Shown: positions 26,277-34,428 of the stretch, piece after piece
Position numbering within the stretch: position 1 is the first letter of the stretch
How the letters are laid out: each line of letters starts with the position of its first letter
Source of the DNA: Lacihabitans sp. CS3-21
Lineage (GTDB): Bacteria; Bacteroidota; Bacteroidia; Cytophagales; Spirosomataceae
Direction: 5' to 3'
Length of the DNA: 64,000 nucleotides
Assembly: GCF_024343675.1 (NCBI RefSeq)
Contig: NZ_RJUD01000018.1
Location: 1 to 64,000 of the forward strand
The notes under the pieces: generated by a model
What the model was told of the DNA's origin: nothing
What the model saw: the letters and a program-made list of their open reading frames with translations, nothing else
Databases searched by the model: none
Position numbers and translations under genes: made by a program

Positions 26277-26984
26277 TTATATTTTCTCAAATGGCGTGGC
26301 TTTATGACCTCTTAAAACAAAATCAAAGCGGTAACCCAAGGCAAAATCAGGTTCTGTAGCCCCAAGATCAAACTTTGATATCAATAAGTCTCTCCCTTTA
26401 GGTGGTACTGCCAAAAATATCGGGTCATGTTCTAAAAGCGGATCACCTGGAAAATACATTTGTGTAACCAAACGATTGGTAATATTTGCTCCAAACAGTG
26501 AAAAATGTATATGATTTGGCCTCCAAGCGTTGTAATGATTACCCCAAGGATATGCCCCCGGCTTGATGGTGTAAAATTTATAATTCCCATCTTTGTCTGT
26601 CATGCATCGGCCCGCACCCAAAAAGTTGGGATCCAATGGGGCATCGTGCTGGTCCACTTTATGTACATATCTACCACATGAATTGGCCTGCCAAATTTCT
26701 ATTAATGTATGCGGAATCGGTTGGCCGTTTTCGTTAAAAACCGTACCGTGTACCACAATTCTTTCGCCCAATGGTTCGCCATTTTTAATCGAATTCTTGG
26801 TTAAATCATGATCAAACTCCCCCAAATTAAAGTCCCCAAAAACAGGCCCTGAAAGTTCAGCCAATGATTGTTTCAGTAACACCAAAGGTTTGGTAGGTGC
26901 TCGGAGAATAGTTGACTTATACGCTGGTGACAATCGAGGTGGATGCACCTCCATGTCGAAAGGATTATATATCAATTGACTCAT
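26277..26984 (-). CDS. pcaH: Protocatechuate 3,4-dioxygenase beta subunit
   Basis: A 235-residue protein from ATG 26984 (MSQLIYNPFD); the longer frame to 27050 crosses the promoter box and is rejected. Motifs: GERIVVHGTVFNENGQPIPHTLIEIWQAN, and GAYPWGNHYNAWRPNHIHFSLFG, which carries the iron ligands (two tyrosines and the H-x-H pair). With PcaG it opens the protocatechuate ring between the hydroxyls to 3-carboxy-cis,cis-muconate. It is the first gene of the pca operon and divergent from an AraC regulator. Confidence 0.93.
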   Translation of the reverse strand: MSQLIYNPFDMEVHPPRLSPAYKSTILRAPTKPLVLLKQSLAELSGPVFGDFNLGEFDHDLTKNSIKNGEPLGERIVVHGTVFNENGQPIPHTLIEIWQANSCGRYVHKVDQHDAPLDPNFLGAGRCMTDKDGNYKFYTIKPGAYPWGNHYNAWRPNHIHFSLFGANITNRLVTQMYFPGDPLLEHDPIFLAVPPKGRDLLISKFDLGATEPDFALGYRFDFVLRGHKATPFEKI

Positions 26985-27013
26985 GATTTTACATTTAAAA
27001 CTATATAATAAAA

Positions 27014-27021
27014 CAAATGTA
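27014..27021 (-). promoter_or_regulatory. -7 box TACATTTG of the pca operon
   Basis: On the minus strand TACATTTG lies 30 bases before the pcaH ATG and matches TAnnTTTG. The nearest upstream TTG is 26 bases away, longer than usual, consistent with an activator-dependent promoter. Confidence 0.5.
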
Positions 27022-27065
27022 CCCTGAAAGTATAATTTATTCTTGGACAAATTAAAATATTGTTT

Positions 27066-27221
27066 GTACTTTTATAACATAATAATAATTTTATTGGTGA
27101 CATAAATTGAGACAAACTGGAAAAATTCAAATAAAAATAAATCCTAATTACTAATAAACAATAGCTTACAATAAAACCAAAGAAAAAATAAGGGGAAAAT
27201 CAAAAAGTACATTTATAACAT
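27066..27221 (+). promoter_or_regulatory. Direct-repeat pair GTAC(T/A)TTTATAACAT, candidate regulator operators
   Basis: GTACTTTTATAACAT at 27066-27080 and GTACATTTATAACAT at 27207-27221 match at 14 of 15 bases, 141 bases apart, in the pcaH-regulator gap. The second copy overlaps the regulator's own start codon. I infer AraC-type binding sites for pca activation and autoregulation. Confidence 0.45.
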
Positions 27222-28092
27222 GAAGGAAAAACTCGTAATATTTAACGGACTCTATGGCGAAAACAATTACAGCTCACTGCTGGAATTCGTTCATGCTGAA
27301 CCGTTGGAATCGAGAAGCAAAATGTATAATTGGGAAATCAAAGAGCATTTACACACAGATTTGGTTCAGCTATTTGTCATAGAAAGTGGAAATGGAATTT
27401 TAGTTTCAGAGAAAAAGGAATCCATTATCTCGGGGCCAAGCATAGTTTTTATTCCCATAAATACACTGCATGGATTCATTTTTCAAGATAATGTAAAAGG
27501 GGAGGTCATCACTTTTTCCGATTACTTTCTTGAAAATAATTTTAAACAAAACCAGAAAATCGTATTTGAATTAAATCATTTGCAATGCTTTAACTTTGAA
27601 AGAAACAACACGCATTTTGAACAAATAAAAATACTCAAAGAAATGATAATTAAGGAATTAAATGAAGAAAACATAGAAAAACGCACTTTCATAAATTCCT
27701 TATTCCAAACGTTATTTCTCGCAATTTTCAGAGTTAATCAAATTCAAAAAACAAGTATGGAAGAAACGGATAATAAAACATTAAAATATTTCCAGATTTT
27801 CCAGAAAAGTATAAAACAAGATTATTCAGAAATGAAAACTATCAGCCAATATGCCAAAGAAATAGGAATTACCACCATGCATCTCAACAGAGTTTGTAAG
27901 ATAGTAATAGGTAAATCTCCACTCCAAATCTTACATGAATTAGTTGTCGCAGAAGCAAAAAAATACCTTTTAAACACCTCCTATTCTATCTCTGAAATTA
28001 GCTATTTTCTAAACTTTAACGACCCCGCTTATTTCACAAGATTATTCAAGAAAAATGTCGGGGTATCACCTAGTGATTTCCGAAAAACTTAA
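27220..28092 (+). CDS. AraC-type regulator divergent from the pca operon (PobR/PcaQ-like role)
   Basis: A 290-residue regulator. The N-terminal half has a cupin-like VQLFVIESGNGILVSEKKE..GPSIVFIPINTLHGF sensing fold; the C-terminal double HTH includes YAKEIGITTMHLNRVCK and NFNDPAYFTRLFKKNVGVSPSDFR. It differs from the two other AraC regulators in the window. Position and orientation suggest activation of pcaHGBL-pobA in response to 4-hydroxybenzoate or protocatechuate; that effector is inference. Confidence 0.85.
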   Translation: MKEKLVIFNGLYGENNYSSLLEFVHAEPLESRSKMYNWEIKEHLHTDLVQLFVIESGNGILVSEKKESIISGPSIVFIPINTLHGFIFQDNVKGEVITFSDYFLENNFKQNQKIVFELNHLQCFNFERNNTHFEQIKILKEMIIKELNEENIEKRTFINSLFQTLFLAIFRVNQIQKTSMEETDNKTLKYFQIFQKSIKQDYSEMKTISQYAKEIGITTMHLNRVCKIVIGKSPLQILHELVVAEAKKYLLNTSYSISEISYFLNFNDPAYFTRLFKKNVGVSPSDFRKT

Positions 28093-28108
28093 AATTGATT
28101 TTTATTCT

Positions 28109-28116
28109 TAATTTTG
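28109..28116 (+). promoter_or_regulatory. -7 box TAATTTTG upstream of the MFS gene
   Basis: Fits TAnnTTTG, 45 bases before the ATG of the UMF1-type transporter. No well-spaced -33 element. Confidence 0.35.
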
Positions 28117-28160
28117 CAAAAAAGGTTTTAGTTATATTGCCTAATATTTAAACCCTATAC

Positions 28161-29468
28161 ATGAATTTTATAAACAATAAAAAAATCTGGAACGCATGGT
28201 CTATGTACGACTGGGCGAATTCAGTGCATAATTTGGTCATCACTACCGTGATTTTTCCGATTTATTACCATGCAACTGCCGTGGGAATAGATGGCAGTGA
28301 TAAGGTACTTTTTTTTGGATTTGAAGTAAACAACAATTCCCTATATAGTTTTACGATTTCGGCGGCGGCCATGACTTTGGTCTTCCTTTCACCCATACTG
28401 ACGTCCATCGCAGACTATTCAGGGAGGAGAAAAATGTTCATGAAGTTCTTTTGCTATTTGGGGGCGGCTTCTTGTGCATATTTTTACTTTTTTACAAAAG
28501 AAAGCCTGAATAGTGTTATGATTGCATTTGGCTTATCCATTGTTGGTTGGGGTGGAAGTATCGTCTTCTACAATTCATATATTCCCCAAATAGCCACGGA
28601 AGACAATTTTGACAAACTTAGTGCAAAAGGATTCGTATTTGGCTATATTGGAAGCGTTATATTACTAGTTTTCAATCTTTTAATGATTCTTAAGCCTGAG
28701 CTTTTTGGCCTTACAGAAGCAGACTCCAAGTCTGGACTTACCTCCAGAATTGCTTTCTTAACAGTAGGTATTTGGTGGTTTGGCTTTGCCCAAATTCCAT
28801 TTTATTTTTTACCAAAAGACAACAGCAAGAAGTTTGAACTCAACTGGATAAAAAAAGGAATAAAAGAACTACGGAATGTAATTTTAGAAGTCAGGCAAAA
28901 CAAGATTTTAACCAAATTCCTTACGGCCTATTTTACTTATTATTTGGGTGTAATGACAGTGATTTACGTTGCCACCTTGTTTGCCGAAGATGAACTCAAA
29001 ATACCTCGTGATGGCTTAATAGCCACCCTATTAGTTATACAATTGGTTGCTATTCCAGGTAGTTATTTGGCTTCTTATTTATCCCGTAAATTTGGAAATT
29101 CTATAGCATTAAGAATTCAAGTCTTCATATGGTTTTTGGTTCCACTTGGTGCATATTTTACTACTACTGCCACTCAATTTTATGTCATTGCCGGCATGGT
29201 GGGTTTGGTTATGGGCGGAATTCAGTCACTTTCACGTTCTACGTTCGCCAAATTGATACCGGAAGACATAAAGCATACAGCATCTTACTTTTCGCTATAT
29301 GATATTTTGGAAAAGGCCTCTATAACCACGGGAACTTTCATTTTTGGATATCTCAATGCCATAACAGGCAGTATGCGAACCTCTATTTTGTTCCTAATGG
29401 TGGCATTTTTCCTGGGCTTTTTACTACTGATGAGAATACCATCCAAAACTGTATATCACGATAAATGA
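28161..29468 (+). CDS. MFS transporter, UMF1 (Atg22-like) family
   Basis: A 435-residue protein with about 12 hydrophobic segments. The opening NAWSMYDWANSVHNLVITTVIFPIYY and the DYSGRRKMFM loop are typical of the UMF1/Vps22-like group of major facilitators. Bacterial members have no settled substrate. The last bases (ATGA) overlap the start of the glycosyltransferase gene, so the two are probably co-transcribed; a link to the pca genes is possible but not shown. Confidence 0.8.
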   Translation: MNFINNKKIWNAWSMYDWANSVHNLVITTVIFPIYYHATAVGIDGSDKVLFFGFEVNNNSLYSFTISAAAMTLVFLSPILTSIADYSGRRKMFMKFFCYLGAASCAYFYFFTKESLNSVMIAFGLSIVGWGGSIVFYNSYIPQIATEDNFDKLSAKGFVFGYIGSVILLVFNLLMILKPELFGLTEADSKSGLTSRIAFLTVGIWWFGFAQIPFYFLPKDNSKKFELNWIKKGIKELRNVILEVRQNKILTKFLTAYFTYYLGVMTVIYVATLFAEDELKIPRDGLIATLLVIQLVAIPGSYLASYLSRKFGNSIALRIQVFIWFLVPLGAYFTTTATQFYVIAGMVGLVMGGIQSLSRSTFAKLIPEDIKHTASYFSLYDILEKASITTGTFIFGYLNAITGSMRTSILFLMVAFFLGFLLLMRIPSKTVYHDK

Positions 29469-30616
29469 GGATTTTAATTACGGATTTAAATATAAAGTTG
29501 GACGGGCATAAGTTTGGCTACGTAAGCAATTTACTAAAACACATTGAAGCCCTTAGTACTGAGAATGAATACTTTATACTGACAAATCACTCAAAAGAAT
29601 TTAAATTAGCTTCAGTTAAACCTAATATTAAAATTCTCAATACAACCGAAGAACAACAAACAGTGATTTTGTCACAAAAACACTATTTCCAAAAGTCTGC
29701 AGAAGAATGGAAAATCATTAATAATGAATGTCTCAAAAATCAGATCAATCATTTGGTTTTGATGGAACTAGATCCTTATCAGGTAGAAATTGGAAAGAAA
29801 AAAACTTCATTTAGTATAGCTGGAATTTGGTTTAGACCTTACGCCAGAATGCAAAAAGAAGGCCCAGGACTAAGAAACCAAATTGTGTTTTGGAGGACGA
29901 TTTTACAGAAAAAATTGACAATAAAATGGGCTTTATTGAATAAAAATCTTAAAAAAGTATTCATTTTGAATGATGAAGCCATGCCAAATTGGCTAGACAA
30001 TCAACGTTTTTTTTATTTACCCGACCCCTATTTTGAATATAAAACAATTGAGAATTTCGACCTCAGAGAAAAACATAATATCCCGAAAGAGAATCTTATT
30101 TTGCTCCAGTTTGGCAACATGGACGAACGCAAAAACAATGAGAACATCCTAGCCGCACTGAATAATTTGGACGAAGATTTGGCACAAAAAATTTCTTTAA
30201 TTATTGTAGGAAAGTTTAAGGAGGGCTATTTGGAGAAAATAAAGAACCTAATCCCTGAAAATTCAAAATATCAAACGATAATAAATGATGAATTTGTGAG
30301 TGACGAAGAAATGGAGTCGACGTTTATACAATCAGACGTTATCCTAAGAATGAATATCAACTTCTTTGGCTCAAGCGGGATAGTCGGGCAAGCAGCCAAT
30401 CACAACAAACCATGTATAGTGTCTGACAGTGGAGTAATGGCCGAGCAAGTAGAAAAATATAAGCTTGGAAAAATCATAGACCCTTATGATATCAATGCCA
30501 TAAAAGAAACTATTATTTACTATTTACAAAATCCAAGGTCAAGAAATATTGATGGGGAATATTATAGACAAACTCACGATTTAAAGGCTTTTGGAAATAC
30601 TTTGTTGCGTATTTAA
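29465..30616 (+). CDS. Glycosyltransferase family 4-like protein
   Basis: A 383-residue GT-B type protein. The C-terminal half shows LILLQFGNMDERKNNENILAAL (donor-domain start), SLIIVGKF and NHKPCIVSDSGVMAEQVEKYKLGKIIDP, the usual GT4 nucleotide-sugar region; the E-x7-E pattern is loosely present. Acceptor unknown. Its 3' end overlaps the end of the convergent AlgJ-like gene by 36 bases. Confidence 0.7.
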   Translation: MRILITDLNIKLDGHKFGYVSNLLKHIEALSTENEYFILTNHSKEFKLASVKPNIKILNTTEEQQTVILSQKHYFQKSAEEWKIINNECLKNQINHLVLMELDPYQVEIGKKKTSFSIAGIWFRPYARMQKEGPGLRNQIVFWRTILQKKLTIKWALLNKNLKKVFILNDEAMPNWLDNQRFFYLPDPYFEYKTIENFDLREKHNIPKENLILLQFGNMDERKNNENILAALNNLDEDLAQKISLIIVGKFKEGYLEKIKNLIPENSKYQTIINDEFVSDEEMESTFIQSDVILRMNINFFGSSGIVGQAANHNKPCIVSDSGVMAEQVEKYKLGKIIDPYDINAIKETIIYYLQNPRSRNIDGEYYRQTHDLKAFGNTLLRI

Positions 30617-31585
30617 TAGTTTTTCGTTAACCTTATCTACCCAAATTTTTTGCCCTTCGCAATTCCAATGCGAATCGCCTTTTAAGTATAGATTTTTCTT
30701 TCGAAAATCTTGAAAAATACTAATTATCGGGATTTTAAGGTTCGAATTACCCTCAATTCTCTCAACGAGATGATTATACTCCGCCAAATCTTGGGCTAAA
30801 ATACTGGTTTTATTGGGAATTATACTCAAGTAAACTTCATCAAAACCTAAACCTTTATAATATGCATAGGTTAAATTCGCATTATTCACCATCAAATCTA
30901 TTTCTGAATCATCTATTTTATCAAAACAACTGCTAATTCCAGGATTAACATCCAAATAATAAAGCAGATGACCATTATGTAGTTTTACTTTATCGTCTGT
31001 TTTACCAAAAAGCCAAAGATTCAACTGAGCTTTAATCTCTCTAATTTTCATCATAAAGTCCGTTCCAAATAGCAGAGATTCATGCATTTGTGTGTTATAT
31101 GGCACTTTAATGTCTAAAAGTTTTTCCTTTAAAGTTTGTTGATTCAAAACCGCATTTTCACTTGCCACATCCCAGTTTTTCCAAGGTTGCTGAAACCGTT
31201 CCCTAAAATGTCGCTCCACTGTTTCAATCACCAATATTTTTTTTCCACTTGGCAAATTGAAACTTTCGTTGGATTCGGCAACAAACCCTCTTTCAAACTT
31301 TTCAGTTGCAAAATTATCGCTTTGCAATCTGCCCTTCTCAGTAAAACTGTCCCCGGCTAAAAATAAAGCCACATCTGATTTTTCCCCTTTAAAATCATCG
31401 TCGCATTTTTTTACTTTTTCTCTAAAATCGGGCAGATTAGCCAAACGATACAAATCACCATAACGAAAGTCATCCTCCACTATTTTATTATCATATAGGA
31501 AATTGGTAGCCATTTTTGAACAACCTAGAAACCAAAGAAAGGCAAACACAAACAGAGCAAAATATTTAAATATTTTCATCATCAA
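30581..31585 (-). CDS. AlgJ/AlgX-like SGNH-type protein (acetyltransfer partner)
   Basis: A 334-residue protein with an N-terminal membrane anchor or lipoprotein signal (FLWFLGC near residues 16-22). LFLAGDSFTEKG supplies the GDS nucleophile block and LYLKGDSHWNCEG the DSHW-like catalytic block seen in AlgJ/AlgX/DltD-type acetyltransferases. The ATG overlaps the stop of the MBOAT gene by four bases. Together they would acetylate a surface polysaccharide in the envelope. Confidence 0.75.
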   Translation of the reverse strand: MMMKIFKYFALFVFAFLWFLGCSKMATNFLYDNKIVEDDFRYGDLYRLANLPDFREKVKKCDDDFKGEKSDVALFLAGDSFTEKGRLQSDNFATEKFERGFVAESNESFNLPSGKKILVIETVERHFRERFQQPWKNWDVASENAVLNQQTLKEKLLDIKVPYNTQMHESLLFGTDFMMKIREIKAQLNLWLFGKTDDKVKLHNGHLLYYLDVNPGISSCFDKIDDSEIDLMVNNANLTYAYYKGLGFDEVYLSIIPNKTSILAQDLAEYNHLVERIEGNSNLKIPIISIFQDFRKKNLYLKGDSHWNCEGQKIWVDKVNEKLLNTQQSISKSL

Positions 31586-32973
31586 AATTGGAAATAAATA
31601 AATTGATTAGAAGAAAATATACCAAAGAAGTAGCAAACAAGGAGTAAGCCTACGAATTTCGCATAAAACATAGGGGTATTTGAGGTTTTTATTTCTTTCA
31701 TAAAAATATCTTTTAGAAACAAAACTATCATCAACGTCCAACAAAAAACAAACTCATTGAGTGTGAAAGGCATAGAAAAACTACCATAGTCACCAAAATC
31801 AAAAACCTTAGACAAGATTATTTTAGCATTGTACAATCCTTTAGCCCTGAAAAAGACCCAAGTAATCATCACCAACACAAACGTAAAAATTATAGATAGA
31901 AAGGTGTTTTTTGGCAGTTTAAATGGCAAATATTTATCTCTCATAATGGCCAGTACCAGATAAATTCCATGCAAAGCTCCCCAAATAACAAATGTCCAAG
32001 CTGCACCATGCCATAAGCCACTCACTGTAAAAACTATCAAATAATTAAGATACAATCTTCCTGTGCCTACCCTACTTCCACCCAAGGGGATATACAAATA
32101 GTCTCTAAACCAAGTAGATAGCGAAATATGCCATCGCCGCCAAAACTCTGAAATACTTTTGGAAAGATAAGGTGCATTGAAGTTCAACATGAGATCATAA
32201 CCCATCGTTCGAGCAGCTCCAATGGCAATATCTGAATATCCAGAGAAATCACAATAAATCTGAATCGTAAAAAACACGGTGGCCATAAGTAATGTCAATC
32301 CCGAAAATTGTGTAGGATTGTCGTAACAATAATCCACCATGATGGAAAGTCTATCGGCTATTACAACTTTTTTGAATAAACCCCAAGCCATGAGCATCAA
32401 ACCAGACTTCAGTTTTTCAAAATCAAACTTAAAATAGGTATGAAACTGCGGCAAAAGGTTTTGTGGCCGTTCAATTGGCCCTGCCACCAACTGCGGATAA
32501 AACATTACATAAAGGGAATAAACAATAAAATCTTTCTCTGGCTTTTGATTTCTTCTGTACACCTCTATGGTATAGCTCATCGCCTGAAAAGTATGAAATG
32601 AAAGCCCGATGGGTAAATCAAAGGGGTAATCATGAAAAGGATTTTCTACACCAATTAAACCGAGAGCAAGCGAAATATTTTTATTTATAAAATTCCAATA
32701 TTTAAAAAACGCCAAAAAACCTACATTGGTAATCAAACTCAGAATCAAAAGTGATTTACGTTTTTTACCTTCCGACTGACTAATCCAAATACCAGCAAAG
32801 TAATCTACGATGATAGTTACAAGCAAAATTAGGATATAAACTGGCTTAAAAACCAAGTAAAAATAACTACTTGCCAAAAGCAAAAGCCAAACTCTGCCCC
32901 TATGCCTAAGAGAAAAGTAAAGAATGGTAACAACTATGTAGAAAAAAACAAATTGAAGTGAATTAAAAAGCAT
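31582..32973 (-). CDS. MBOAT-family O-acyltransferase (AlgI-like)
   Basis: A 463-residue polytopic protein. The family landmarks are present: LPIGLSFHTFQAMSYTIEVYR, YPQLVAGPIERPQNLLPQ, YCDFSGYSDIAIG, SEFWRRWHISLSTWFRDYLYIPLGG and SGLWHGAAWTFVIWGALHG with the conserved histidine. AlgI-type proteins pass an acyl (usually acetyl) group across the inner membrane to a partner of the AlgJ type, here the next gene. Substrate polymer unknown. Confidence 0.9.
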   Translation of the reverse strand: MLFNSLQFVFFYIVVTILYFSLRHRGRVWLLLLASSYFYLVFKPVYILILLVTIIVDYFAGIWISQSEGKKRKSLLILSLITNVGFLAFFKYWNFINKNISLALGLIGVENPFHDYPFDLPIGLSFHTFQAMSYTIEVYRRNQKPEKDFIVYSLYVMFYPQLVAGPIERPQNLLPQFHTYFKFDFEKLKSGLMLMAWGLFKKVVIADRLSIMVDYCYDNPTQFSGLTLLMATVFFTIQIYCDFSGYSDIAIGAARTMGYDLMLNFNAPYLSKSISEFWRRWHISLSTWFRDYLYIPLGGSRVGTGRLYLNYLIVFTVSGLWHGAAWTFVIWGALHGIYLVLAIMRDKYLPFKLPKNTFLSIIFTFVLVMITWVFFRAKGLYNAKIILSKVFDFGDYGSFSMPFTLNEFVFCWTLMIVLFLKDIFMKEIKTSNTPMFYAKFVGLLLVCYFFGIFSSNQFIYFQF

Positions 32974-33046
32974 ATATGGGCTTCAATGGGTTTGATTTAA
33001 GTTCAAAATTAATTGAATTGTCTCAATAAAAGAGCTGTTTTTGAGT

Positions 33047-33054
33047 TATTTTTG
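33047..33054 (+). promoter_or_regulatory. -7 box TATTTTTG of mnmE
   Basis: Matches TAnnTTTG, 17 bases before the TTG start codon of mnmE. Confidence 0.5.
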
Positions 33055-33071
33055 CACAAAAATAAGAGCAT

Positions 33072-34403
33072 TTGAACCAACAAGAAACCATTTGTGCTTT
33101 AGCCACCCCCCAAGGCATTGGTGCTTTGGCTATCATCAGGGTGTCCGGACAAGAAACATTCAGGAACGTCAATAAAATCTTCAAAGGCGTGGATTTAGAA
33201 AAAGCCATAGCCAATACGGTTCATTACGGCAAAATAATGGATGGGGAAAAGATGATTGACGAAGTACTAGTAAGTGTTTTTAGGGCTCCAAAAAGTTTTA
33301 CCAAAGAAGATTCTGTTGAAATATCAACTCATGGAAGCGAATACATTGTTAGGTATGTACTTAAACTTCTTATAAAAAACGGTTGCCGTATGGCAAATCC
33401 GGGAGAATTCACACAAAGGGCATTTTTAAATGGACAGTTTGATCTCGCTCAAGCCGAAGCAGTTGCTGATTTAATTTCTGCGGATTCCGAAGCATCACAC
33501 CAAATAGCCATTAACCAATTGAGAGGTGGTTTTTCGAAAAAACTGGCCATTTTAAGAGAAAAACTAGTCCATTTTGCAAGCTTAGTTGAACTTGAGCTAG
33601 ACTTTGGCGAAGAGGATGTAGAATTTGCAGACCGTGATGATTTGAGAGCCTTAATAAACGAACTTCAATCACAGCTAAGGCCGCTTATTGCATCCTTCGA
33701 AAACGGAAATGCCATAAAAGAAGGACTACCGGTAGCCATCATCGGGGCTCCAAATGCAGGTAAATCAACCCTACTTAACGCCCTATTGAACGAAGAAAAA
33801 GCGATTGTAACTGATATAGCTGGCACTACCAGAGACGTTATTGAAGATATCGTATTTATTGAAGGGCAAAAATTCAGATTTATAGACACTGCCGGAATTA
33901 GACATACCGAAGATATTATTGAATCTATGGGTATTGAACGCTCCCGTAAAGCCATGCATTCGGCCAAAATCATTATCTTTTTATTTGACAATGACGTAAA
34001 TAAAATCTTCTTAGACCAACTAGAAAAAGAAACAACGAATGCTGATATTCTTTGGGTACAGAACAAAATTGATCTCTACGAAAACTTTAAATCCGATGCA
34101 GTTATAAGAATTTCTGCCAAAAATGACATTGGGATAGAAGATCTTAAAAAAGCATTGGTAGCCAAAATAAAACTCCAGAGCAGTCAAGATACCACTATAA
34201 CCAACCTCCGCCATTTCGAACACTTATTAAAAGCCAACGAGGCTCTCACAGAAGTCCTTAATGGATTAGACTTAGGGATTACGGGGGATTTTTTAGCACA
34301 AGACATCAGACTTTCCCTACATCATTTGGGCGAAATTACAGGAACCATTACCACCGAAGACTTGCTGGCTAATATTTTTGGTAAGTTTTGTATTGGGAAG
34401 TAG
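33072..34403 (+). CDS. mnmE: tRNA modification GTPase MnmE
   Basis: A 443-residue protein, near the usual family length, starting with TTG at 33072 (ETICALATPQGIGALAIIRVSG). Domains: N-terminal folate-binding part (to about 120), helical part, and an inserted G domain with GAPNAGKST (G1), DIAGTTRD (G2/G3 region), DTAGIR and QNKID (G4), ending in the catalytic FCIGK. With MnmG it makes 5-carboxymethylaminomethyl-uridine at tRNA position 34. Confidence 0.95.
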   Translation: MNQQETICALATPQGIGALAIIRVSGQETFRNVNKIFKGVDLEKAIANTVHYGKIMDGEKMIDEVLVSVFRAPKSFTKEDSVEISTHGSEYIVRYVLKLLIKNGCRMANPGEFTQRAFLNGQFDLAQAEAVADLISADSEASHQIAINQLRGGFSKKLAILREKLVHFASLVELELDFGEEDVEFADRDDLRALINELQSQLRPLIASFENGNAIKEGLPVAIIGAPNAGKSTLLNALLNEEKAIVTDIAGTTRDVIEDIVFIEGQKFRFIDTAGIRHTEDIIESMGIERSRKAMHSAKIIIFLFDNDVNKIFLDQLEKETTNADILWVQNKIDLYENFKSDAVIRISAKNDIGIEDLKKALVAKIKLQSSQDTTITNLRHFEHLLKANEALTEVLNGLDLGITGDFLAQDIRLSLHHLGEITGTITTEDLLANIFGKFCIGK

Positions 34404-34428
34404 AGCCTTTTACCAGAAAAAGACTCTA
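34401..34428. terminator. Hairpin shared by convergent mnmE and Fic genes
   Basis: TAGAGcCTTTT at 34401-34411 pairs with AAAAGaCTCTA at 34418-34428 (one mismatch). It includes the stop codon of mnmE on one arm and that of the Fic gene on the other, so one compact structure may end both transcripts. Confidence 0.55.
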
